Source of the DNA: 2-02-FULL-55-14 sp964473365
GTDB lineage: Bacteria > Bacteroidota > Ignavibacteria > UBA10030
Reading direction: 5' to 3'
Assembly (NCBI GenBank): GCA_964473365.1
Contig: CAYYOV010000004.1
Coordinates: forward strand, 61,629 to 125,628
DNA length: 64,000 nucleotides
The position numbers and the translations under genes are program-made. Within the stretch, counting starts at the first letter, position 1. Every line of letters starts with the position of its first letter. Below are positions 25,412 through 32,155 of the stretch, in pieces. A model generated the notes under the pieces. It saw only the letters and a list, made by a program, of their open reading frames with translations. It had not been told where the DNA came from and did no database searches.

Positions 25412-26572
25412 CTAGGAAAAAGCGTCCTTCACCTTCTCAAAGAACGACTTGGCTCCGCGACGCTCTTCTTCGGTCGGTGAGGTATGCTCTGACTTTGCCA
25501 ATTCCTTCAACAGTTCCTTTTCCCTCGCGGTCAGCTTGCGGGGTACCCAGATCTGAACCCGGACGATCTGATCGCCGCGTCCGTAGCTGTTCAGATGCGG
25601 AATGCCCCGCTCACGCATCCGGAGCAAGCGTCCGGGAGGCGTGCCCGGTTCGATCTCGAGCCGTGCCTTACCCCCGAGGGTCGGAACTTCCACCTCTCCT
25701 CCAAGTGCGGCCACGGGGAAGGAGATAACGAGGTCGAAGATGATGTCGTCGCCGTTCCTCGTGAACTGGGCGTGCTCCTCTTCCTCGATCATGACGATGA
25801 GGTCGCCCGGAGGACCGCCGCGACGTCCGGCATTCCCCTGACCCTGTAAGGGGATATAGTTTCCGTTGCTGACGCCCGCCGGGACGGTCACCTTGATGGT
25901 CGATTCGCCCTGGATGCGCCCTTCGCCGTGGCAGGCGCCGCATGGGTCGCGGATCACCTTTCCCTCGCCGTCGCACGTGGGGCAGGCGGAGATGTTCACG
26001 AATTGCCCGAACATCGAACGTGAGACCTGGCGTAACTCACCGGTGCCGTTGCACTGCGTGCAGGTCGACCGTCCGGAACTCCCCTTGGCGCCGCTCCCTT
26101 TGCACGTCTCGCAAGGCTTCTGCCGTTTGATCTTCAACTTCTTTTCGACACCGGTGGCGATCTCCTCGAGGGAGAGAGGAAGCCTGATCCGCAGGTCAGA
26201 GCCAGGTTGGCCATGGCCGGTGCGTCGGCGTCGTTGGCCCCCGCCAAAGACTTCATCGAAGATACCTCCGCCAAAGCTCCCGCCGAAGATATCGCCGAAT
26301 GCCGAGAAAACGTCGTTGACGTTCGTGAAGTCGCGATAGTTCGTGCCGCGTAAGCCGTCGTGGCCCATCTGGTCGTACCGACGCCGCTTCTCAGCATCGC
26401 TCAGGACCTCGTACGCTTCGGCCGCTTCCTTGAACTTGTCTTCGGCCTCTTTGTTCCCGGGGTTACGGTCCGGATGGAACTTCAGCGCAAGCTGCCGATA
26501 CGCCTTCTTGATCTCCTCTTCCGACGCCGAGCGCGAGACCCCAAGCACCTCATAATAATCACGCTTCGTCAT
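25412..26572 (-). CDS. dnaJ: Chaperone protein DnaJ
   Basis: The 386-residue type I Hsp40 starts at the ATG at 26572. It has a J domain (KRDYYEVLGVSRSASEEEIKKAYRQLALKFHPDRNPG) with the HPD motif that stimulates DnaK, a Gly/Phe-rich linker (FGDIFGGSFGGGIFDEVFGGG), and four zinc-binding repeats CETCKGSG, CTQCNGTG, CPTCDGEG and CGACHGEG. The C-terminal substrate domains follow (TIKVTVPAGVSNGNYIPLQGQGNAGRRGGPPGDLIV). It is the third gene of hrcA-grpE-dnaJ and starts seven bases after grpE. dnaK is not in the window. Confidence 0.97.
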   Translation of the reverse strand: MTKRDYYEVLGVSRSASEEEIKKAYRQLALKFHPDRNPGNKEAEDKFKEAAEAYEVLSDAEKRRRYDQMGHDGLRGTNYRDFTNVNDVFSAFGDIFGGSFGGGIFDEVFGGGQRRRRTGHGQPGSDLRIRLPLSLEEIATGVEKKLKIKRQKPCETCKGSGAKGSSGRSTCTQCNGTGELRQVSRSMFGQFVNISACPTCDGEGKVIRDPCGACHGEGRIQGESTIKVTVPAGVSNGNYIPLQGQGNAGRRGGPPGDLIVMIEEEEHAQFTRNGDDIIFDLVISFPVAALGGEVEVPTLGGKARLEIEPGTPPGRLLRMRERGIPHLNSYGRGDQIVRVQIWVPRKLTAREKELLKELAKSEHTSPTEEERRGAKSFFEKVKDAFS

Positions 26573-26579
26573 ACGCTCT

Positions 26580-27185
26580 TCACGCCTCCTCTGCGGGTGT
26601 TTCGGGCGGCGCAGTCGAAACGACGACCTTGGCGTGCCGGATGACCTTGTCATGCATCGTGTAGCCCCGGTCGACCTCTTCGAGGACCGTTGACGGAGGG
26701 ACAGAGGCGTTTGGAACCTGGAGCAGTGCGTCGTGCCGATGGACGTCGAATGGTTGTCCGGCCGACTCGAAGGATCGCACACCCTGACTCTCGAACACCT
26801 TGGAAAGCTTTTGCGCGATAAGCTCGACGCCGCGGTAGAACGATGCCGGGTCCTGTGCGTCTTTGCCAGCCTTCAGCGAGCGTTCCAGGTCGTCCATGAT
26901 GGGAATGATGGCCAGGATGAGGCCTTCGTTCGCCATCCGGATCGTGGTCGAGAGTTCCTGCTCGACCCGGCGCTTGTAGTTCTCGAACTCTGCGGCCCGG
27001 CGGAGGAGCAGGTCCTTGAGCTGAGACAGCTGCTGTTCCGGGGTGGGCTCGCCTGTCTTTGTACCGCTCGTCGAATTCGGACCGTCGGTCGGAGTCTCCG
27101 AGGTTGCTGGTGAACCCGCCTCGGTTGAAGGGGACGCGCCGGTGGCGTCGGGCGTCGAAGGGACGTTCTCTGTTGATTCTGTCAT
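26580..27185 (-). CDS. grpE: Nucleotide exchange factor GrpE
   Basis: The 201-residue DnaK exchange factor starts at the ATG at 27185 (MTESTENVPS), 13 bases after hrcA; the upstream extension would overlap hrcA. The first ~65 residues are acidic and low in complexity. The long dimerisation helix is LSQLKDLLLRRAAEFENYKRRVEQELSTTIRMANEGLILAIIPIMDDLERSLKAG. The beta domain ends with the family motif FDVHRHDALLQVPNASVPPSTVLEEVDRGYTMHDKVIRHAKVVVS. It probably shares a heat-shock transcript with hrcA and dnaJ. Confidence 0.96.
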   Translation of the reverse strand: MTESTENVPSTPDATGASPSTEAGSPATSETPTDGPNSTSGTKTGEPTPEQQLSQLKDLLLRRAAEFENYKRRVEQELSTTIRMANEGLILAIIPIMDDLERSLKAGKDAQDPASFYRGVELIAQKLSKVFESQGVRSFESAGQPFDVHRHDALLQVPNASVPPSTVLEEVDRGYTMHDKVIRHAKVVVSTAPPETPAEEA

Positions 27186-27198
27186 GCGTTTCCAGACA

Positions 27199-28266
27199 CT
27201 ATGGAGCCAGGATTCGTGCGATGGTCCGTGCGACATGGTCCACCACGGGTATCATCCGGGCGTAATTCATCCGCTTGGGGCCGATGATGCCGACGCGGCC
27301 CGTGACGCCGTTGACGTCGTACGTCGCCGTCATCAGACTGAAGTCGGGCGCGTCGCCGGCATTCTCGCTGCCGATCGTGACGACGACATTCTTCGACGGG
27401 TCATCATGGCGTTCAAGCAGATGTACGATGATCTCTTCGTTTTCGACGAGCTCGATGACGCTGCGGAATTTCCGCGGGTCGACGAACTCGGGTTGTTCGA
27501 TGATGTTGGCGGTCCCGCCGATGTGCACCTTCTCGCCTTCACGGCTGTCGGTGAACAGCTGGTCGACGGAATCGATGAACAGCCGGACCAGGCCCGTCCC
27601 TTCATGCTGGAGGTCGCGGACCCGCTCGGCGAAACTCTCCCGTACCTGCAGGAGAGTCAGGCCGGCCAGGCGCTCGTTGAGCAGTCGGGCCACCTGATCG
27701 AGCACCTCTCTCCGGACCTCCGCCCCGACCTCGAGCATGATCGTCCGTACCAGGCCCGACCTGATGGAAATGATGACGAGGATCTTCGAGCTGGCGACGG
27801 GGACCAATTCGATCTTCTCGAAGATACCCGCGTTCAGTTGGGGTGATGTGACGATCGAGAGGTGGTGCGTGATCTTCCCGAGCAGCCGGGATGTCTCTCG
27901 AAGGAGCTCGGTCGGATCATTTGCCGCCACCAGCTGCGACTTGATTACATCTTGGTCGCGCTGGGAGAGTTGCTCCACCTCCATGAGGTAGTCGACATAG
28001 TATCGGTAGCCCAAGTCGGTCGGCATTCGCCCGGCCGACGTATGGGGATGGGAGAGGTAGCCCGCCTCTTCCAGGTCCGACATGACGTTCCGGATCGTCG
28101 CGGGGCTCAGGTGTGATTCGAAGTGCTTGGAAATGAAGCGCGATCCGACCGGAACGGCGGTCTGGATGAAGTTGTACACGACGTGCCGGAGGACGCTCTC
28201 CTCCCGCTCGTTCAAAGGTTCTGGTTTGGTCTCAGGGTTTTGCACAGGAAAAATCTTAGAAATCAT
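27199..28266 (-). CDS. hrcA: Heat-inducible transcription repressor HrcA
   Basis: HrcA represses class I heat-shock genes by binding CIRCE operators. This 355-residue protein has the N-terminal winged helix (LNEREESVLRHVVYNFIQTAVPVGSRFISKHF.SHLSPATIRNVMSDLEEAGYLSHPHTSAGRMPTDLGYRYYVDYLM), a GAF-like domain and the C-terminal GVTGRVGIIGPKRMNYARMIPVVDHVARTIARIL. The ATG at 28266 lies only three bases from a good -10 box, so the GTG at 28245 may be the true start. No CIRCE sequence (TTAGCACTC-N9-GAGTGCTAA) is visible upstream. Confidence 0.95.
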   Translation of the reverse strand: MISKIFPVQNPETKPEPLNEREESVLRHVVYNFIQTAVPVGSRFISKHFESHLSPATIRNVMSDLEEAGYLSHPHTSAGRMPTDLGYRYYVDYLMEVEQLSQRDQDVIKSQLVAANDPTELLRETSRLLGKITHHLSIVTSPQLNAGIFEKIELVPVASSKILVIISIRSGLVRTIMLEVGAEVRREVLDQVARLLNERLAGLTLLQVRESFAERVRDLQHEGTGLVRLFIDSVDQLFTDSREGEKVHIGGTANIIEQPEFVDPRKFRSVIELVENEEIIVHLLERHDDPSKNVVVTIGSENAGDAPDFSLMTATYDVNGVTGRVGIIGPKRMNYARMIPVVDHVARTIARILAP

Positions 28267-28269
28267 TCA

Positions 28270-28298
28270 AATTTAAGCAATTTTGGGTGCCAAGTCAA
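28270..28298 (-). promoter_or_regulatory. Promoter of hrcA-grpE-dnaJ
   Basis: TTGACT (28298-28293) and TAAATT (28275-28270) are 17 bases apart on the minus strand. The -10 continues to TAAATTTG, which also matches the TAnnTTTG element of Bacteroidota exactly. Transcription would begin near 28263, inside the longest hrcA reading. Confidence 0.7.
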
Positions 28299-28505
28299 GA
28301 CGAAGACGACACGTGGGCGTTTGAGGCAATGGCGTGAATTCTATCGTTTCCGTCCCACTTGGACTGGTGAGACGAACTGCGGTGTCTTTCGGTCTCTGCG
28401 GGATTCTTCGTCCGATCACATGTATGTCGTCGATCAACGAAGCGTAAACTCGCTCGATGTGTGACCATAGATCGGTGCGCGCCAGCCCATCCGAACACGC
28501 GGACC

Positions 28506-28533
28506 TTGGATGTCTCTTTTTTTCTGGTATATT
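28506..28533 (+). promoter_or_regulatory. Promoter of the SPOR lipoprotein pair
   Basis: TTGGAT at 28506-28511 and TATATT at 28528-28533 are spaced by 16 bases. The start near 28541 leaves about 35 bases of leader before the ATG at 28576. Confidence 0.55.
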
Positions 28534-28575
28534 AATCCGGACTGACGGACGCTTGTGCGTTCGAACTCGCTCGAC

Positions 28576-29124
28576 ATGAACGCCAATACCATATTGATAC
28601 GGGGAGCCCTCATTCTGGTCGCCATCTGGTGGTCCGGGTGCACATCCGCCGAGACCGGGGCGAGCAATCGTGTGGGCGACCCCCAACCGGAAATGGTGCC
28701 CCCGTCCGTGGCTGAATCGCAACCCATGCCGGTCGTCCGGGCCGATACGATCCCGGCGGTGACGAAACGCACCAGAACCGTACCAAAGGTCAAGAGCAGC
28801 CAGGATACTGTCCGGGCCGCGACCGCCCGGAAGACCCGACCGGCCGTCAAGTCAGCACCTCTCGTCAAGCCCCCGAATGCAATGTACACCGTCCAAGTCG
28901 GGGCGTTCCGGCGGGCGTCAAATGCATTAGGCCTTCAGCGCACGGTCAAGAAGCAGTTTTCCGCTGAACCCGTGTTCAATGACTATCACGCGAGCGACAA
29001 GCTCTACCGTGTCACCGTCGGCAAGTTCGTCAAGCGTTCCGAAGCTGCAGCCCTCCGACGCCGATTGATCGCGTCCGATCCCACCGCGTACGAACAATGC
29101 TGGGTCACGTACAAAAAGCCCTGA
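28576..29124 (+). CDS. SPOR-domain lipoprotein
   Basis: The 182-residue protein starts at ATG 28576; seven further residues would be possible upstream. It has a lipoprotein signal (ILIRGALILVAIWWSGC, lipobox WSGC). A Pro/Thr/Lys-rich linker spans about residues 25-100. The C-terminal SPOR domain reads MYTVQVGAFRRASNALGLQRTVKKQF...NDYHASDKLYRVTVGKFVKRSEAAALRRRL, with the typical VQVGAF and YRVTVGKF strands. SPOR domains bind denuded septal peptidoglycan. The last 28 bases overlap the next gene, another SPOR-like lipoprotein. Confidence 0.88.
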   Translation: MNANTILIRGALILVAIWWSGCTSAETGASNRVGDPQPEMVPPSVAESQPMPVVRADTIPAVTKRTRTVPKVKSSQDTVRAATARKTRPAVKSAPLVKPPNAMYTVQVGAFRRASNALGLQRTVKKQFSAEPVFNDYHASDKLYRVTVGKFVKRSEAAALRRRLIASDPTAYEQCWVTYKKP

Positions 29125-29645
29125 CGGTCGCCCTCGCCGCGTTGCTTGTCGTCGGGTGTGGCGCCGGCGAAGAAACAACCCGGCCCACCGCCCCTGCGGC
29201 CACCCGCCCGCAAAAGAAAGAGTCCGAGAAACACCCGCTTGCCTACTACGAGTCAACGCTGCGGCCTGCCATGTTTGACGCAGAAGTGGATTCTGTGCGT
29301 CGGGTGCACGAGGAGGAGCGTGAACGACTGGCCCTGGACATCCCCCGGGACAGTCTTGTGCTCCAGGAAGAGTCGATCCTGGGGTTTAGGATCCAGTTGG
29401 CATCGTCGTCCAGCATTGACGACGCGGCTGCTGTGAAGGTGGCTGCCCAAACGCTCTTTCTCACGGATACCGTCTACGTGGTGTACGACCCGCCGGTCTA
29501 CAAGGTCCGGGTGGGGGACTTCACGACGCGGCTCGACGCCAACCAGCGGCTGCCGTTGGTTCAGGAGGGCGGGTACCCCGATGCCTGGATCGTTCCTGAC
29601 AAGGTGATCCGCAGGAGATGGGTGTCGGTAGGAAAGCAGGAATAG
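29097..29645 (+). CDS. Second SPOR-like lipoprotein
   Basis: The 182-residue product starts at ATG 29097 inside the end of the previous gene. The signal MLGHVQKALTVALAALLVVGC ends with lipobox VVGC. A charged helix (DAEVDSVRRVHEEERERLAL) precedes a SPOR-like domain: ILGFRIQLASSSSIDDAAAVKVAAQTLFLTDTVYVVYDPPVYKVRVGDFTTRLDANQRLPLVQEGGYPDAWIVPDKV. The duplicated FRIQLAS / YKVRVGDF strands fit the SPOR fold. It is probably a partner or diverged copy of the upstream lipoprotein. Confidence 0.83.
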   Translation: MLGHVQKALTVALAALLVVGCGAGEETTRPTAPAATRPQKKESEKHPLAYYESTLRPAMFDAEVDSVRRVHEEERERLALDIPRDSLVLQEESILGFRIQLASSSSIDDAAAVKVAAQTLFLTDTVYVVYDPPVYKVRVGDFTTRLDANQRLPLVQEGGYPDAWIVPDKVIRRRWVSVGKQE

Positions 29646-29720
29646 GGGTTGTGGGGGTGCGATGGATGCGTTGAGCTCCGGCAGGTTGATGTAGTTATTG
29701 AGAAGATCCCCCCAGACGAA

Positions 29721-29757
29721 GAACGGGAAGGTCATCCACGGATGGCGCTTCCCGTTC
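29721..29757. terminator. Hairpin between convergent genes, possible bidirectional terminator
   Basis: GAACGGGAAG (29721-29730) pairs perfectly with CTTCCCGTTC (29748-29757), and the loop contains a second stem, CATCC-AC-GGATG. It lies between the SPOR gene and the acyl-CoA synthetase gene. T-runs are weak on both sides. Confidence 0.6.
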
Positions 29758-29804
29758 GCATTCTTGCACCGAACCTCCCTTCCGGCTCGTCGCGTCTCCC
29801 CAGC

Positions 29805-31619
29805 CTAGGCCGTCCCTTCGTACATCTTCTCGATCAGGTAGCTGTAGCGTTGTTCGACGACCTTCCGTTTGACCTTCATGGTGGGTGTGATCTCGCCCGC
29901 CTCGACCGTCAACGCCGTGGAGAGCAATTCAAATCGCCGTACCCGTTCGTAGTGGGGGAGGTCCTTTTGGAGCCTGTCGATCTCGTCCTGAAATAGCTTG
30001 CGGACGTCGACATTCTGGATAAGGTCCGCCTCGGTGGTCGCAGCGATTGACCGTGCGGTCGTGAACTCCCTCAGGTTCTCGAACTCCGGAACGATCAGAG
30101 CCGCACAGAACATCCGTCCGTCGCCGACCAGGACGAATTGGTCGATATACTTGCTCTGGAGGAACAGGTTCTCGATCGGTTGAGGAGCGATGTTCTTGCC
30201 GCCGGAGCTGACGAACAGATGCTTCTTCCGGTCGGTGATGATCAAATGCCCTTCGCTGTCGAACATACCTATGTCGCCGGTGTGGAACCAACCATCCTTG
30301 TCGATGACCTCTCTGGTAGCCTCGGGATTGTTGTAATATCCCCTCATGATATTGGGTCCCTTGGCCAGGATCTCTCCGTCATCGGCGATCTTGATCTCAA
30401 CGCCGGGAATGGCCTTCCCTACGGTCCCGAACCGGTAGTCGTCCAGCCGGTTGACCGTGAGGACGGGAGAGGTCTCGGTCAGACCGTAGCCCTCGATGAT
30501 CCTGATCCCGACGGCCTCGAAGAACTCACCCAGTTCTCTTGGGAGCGCGGCTCCGCCGGATACGAAGAACCGTATTCTTCCGCCGGTGCGTTCGCGGAGC
30601 TTGGCATAGACCAGCTTGTCTGCAACGGCGTGTTTGAACCGCAGGCCGGCCGAGAGGGTGCCTCGGCGGCTCGCCCGTGCGAACTCCCGGCCTGTCGCGA
30701 CCGCCCAGTGGAAGATCTTTTGACGAGCGGGCGGGGATGAGTCGATCTGCTTCAGGAGCCGGCTGTGGATCCGCTCGAAGAGCCGTGGAACGGTCGTCAC
30801 GATCGTGGGATGGATCTCGAGGAGATTGTCGCGGACCGTATCGATGCTCTCTGCGTATGCGATCGTCGCTCCGAGTGACATGGCGGTGTAATAACCAGCC
30901 ATGCGCTCGAACGAATGACAGAGGGGCAAGAAGGAAAGGAAGACGTCGGATGGCCCGAATGGGATGACGCTTGCCGACGCCAGCATATTGCTCACCATGT
31001 TGGAGTGGCTCAGCAGGACGCCCTTTGGGTTGCCTGTCGTTCCGGACGTGTAGATGATCGTCAGCGGGTCCTCGGGTGCGACACGGGTCGTGGCCTGTTC
31101 GAAGACGCCGGGATGCGCGCGTTCGTGCGCCTCACCCAGATCCAGGACCTTCGTGTAGCTGAGCGTTTTGGGAGCGTCGCTCCCCTTGTCCGTCATGATG
31201 ATGACGTGCTGAAGCGAGCGGACCCCGTCGCGTATCTTCAACACCTTGCCGAGTTGAAACGGGTTTGAGACGATGACGGCCTTGATACCCGCATCATTGA
31301 AAATGTATTCGAGTTGTTTCGGCGTCAGGGTGGGATAGACGGGAACGTCGACCGCCCCGAGGCCGACGATCGCCATATCGGCGACGACCCACTCGGGTCT
31401 GTTCTCGGCGACGATGCCGACCCGGTCACCTTGCCCGATACCGAGAGAGGCAAGACCCGCGGCGAATCGCTCGACGTTTCGTCGGTACTCGTCGAACGTG
31501 ATGCCCCGATACGCCCCCTCCACCTTGTGCATGAGGAACGGACGTCGGTCACCCGAGAAACGCGCAGTGACAGAGCGATACATCTCGACGATCGTGGTGA
31601 ACGGAGGAGCTGCGGTCAT
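29805..31619 (-). CDS. Long-chain fatty-acid--CoA ligase (AMP-forming)
   Basis: The 604-residue ANL-superfamily enzyme activates fatty acids through an acyl-adenylate. The P-loop A3 motif is TIIYTSGTTGNPKGVLLSHSNM; A5 is IIEGYGLTETSPVLTVNR; A7-A8 are GWFHTGDIG and LIITDRKKHLFVSSGGKNIAPQPIEN. The FLPLCHSFERMAGYY segment and overall length match FAA1-like or FadD15-like bacterial long-chain synthetases. The usual catalytic lysine region near the C-terminus reads TPTMKVKRKVVEQRY. The gene is monocistronic and faces away from nrdJ. Confidence 0.93.
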   Translation of the reverse strand: MTAAPPFTTIVEMYRSVTARFSGDRRPFLMHKVEGAYRGITFDEYRRNVERFAAGLASLGIGQGDRVGIVAENRPEWVVADMAIVGLGAVDVPVYPTLTPKQLEYIFNDAGIKAVIVSNPFQLGKVLKIRDGVRSLQHVIIMTDKGSDAPKTLSYTKVLDLGEAHERAHPGVFEQATTRVAPEDPLTIIYTSGTTGNPKGVLLSHSNMVSNMLASASVIPFGPSDVFLSFLPLCHSFERMAGYYTAMSLGATIAYAESIDTVRDNLLEIHPTIVTTVPRLFERIHSRLLKQIDSSPPARQKIFHWAVATGREFARASRRGTLSAGLRFKHAVADKLVYAKLRERTGGRIRFFVSGGAALPRELGEFFEAVGIRIIEGYGLTETSPVLTVNRLDDYRFGTVGKAIPGVEIKIADDGEILAKGPNIMRGYYNNPEATREVIDKDGWFHTGDIGMFDSEGHLIITDRKKHLFVSSGGKNIAPQPIENLFLQSKYIDQFVLVGDGRMFCAALIVPEFENLREFTTARSIAATTEADLIQNVDVRKLFQDEIDRLQKDLPHYERVRRFELLSTALTVEAGEITPTMKVKRKVVEQRYSYLIEKMYEGTA

Positions 31620-32155
31620 GGAGCTTCAGGTTGTGGTCGTGATGAACGCGTCCCAAAGTACGCGGGGAGAAGGGAAGGTGCAATCGAACTGGCGGAGACG
31701 GCGACGCAAATGAGCACCGGTCGTTCAATGTCAAAATATTGATACTGTTCAACGTTGACGTACGCAAGCCGACCGATCAGCGGGGTGGATGAACGATTCA
31801 AGCACCGCTTGAAGTGTCTCTATCTTGAGAATTAACTTGACAAACGGACCGCAACCGTATATATTCAACCCCACTTACAGAGGCTCAAAACGACCGGGTG
31901 CGGGAGTCCCACCTTGCCCATTTTCTGAGGATGTGCGACCGGTCGTTCTCCGTTAGCAGACGCGGTAGCCACCTGTTCCCTATCTAACTAGAGCATAGAT
32001 CGTAAGGCGCGTTCGCAGGGCCGCCCGGTTTCGGCAGCGGCGGGGAGGGCTTTTCGTCCTTTTTGATGCCGGGAATTCCGGAGCCCAGGGCGATACGCCG
32101 GTTTCGCACGAAATTCAATCATCTTGTCACGTTGCTGGTTTCTAAGGAGGGAAGC
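31620..32155. other. 537-bp non-coding region with a long structured nrdJ leader
   Basis: The left ~200 bases should hold the acyl-CoA synthetase promoter, which I could not define. From the promoter at 31837-31865 a leader of about 285 bases runs to nrdJ. AACGACCGG (31889-31897) pairs perfectly over nine bases with CCGGTCGTT (31939-31947), enclosing a hairpin (GGTGCGG with CCCACC, 31897-31913). CCGCC (32021-32025) can pair with GGCGG (32039-32043), and TCCTTTTT follows at 32057-32064. Known riboswitch cores (cobalamin, TPP, SAM) were not recognisable. Confidence 0.6.
31837..31865 (+). promoter_or_regulatory. Strong sigma70-like promoter upstream of nrdJ
   Basis: TTGACA at 31837-31842 (a perfect -35) is followed after exactly 17 bases by TATATT at 31860-31865. 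Transcription would start near 31872. Confidence 0.8.

Larger units (their letters stand above)
28267..28575. other. 309-bp divergent region between hrcA and the SPOR lipoprotein genes
   Basis: The gap holds the hrcA promoter at its left end (28270-28298) and the SPOR-gene promoter at its right end (28506-28533). Between them I see no operator, RNA gene or CIRCE element. A minus-strand frame stays open across it, but lacks a good start codon and ends inside the hrcA promoter. Confidence 0.55.

Noticed and set aside
28267..28550. CIRCE operator near hrcA
   Set aside because: No inverted TTAGCACTC/GAGTGCTAA arms were found, even allowing several mismatches by eye.
28273..28722. Minus-strand open frame across the hrcA/SPOR divergent region that reads fairly protein-like near its end
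   Set aside because: It has no convincing start codon or ribosome site outside the opposite-strand SPOR gene, and its stop lies inside the hrcA promoter.
31889..31947. Possible cobalamin or TPP riboswitch core in the nrdJ leader (GGGTGCGGGAGTCCC and CTGAGG look suggestive)
   Set aside because: The remaining conserved elements of either class (B12 box, or the second TPP arm) are not present in the following bases.
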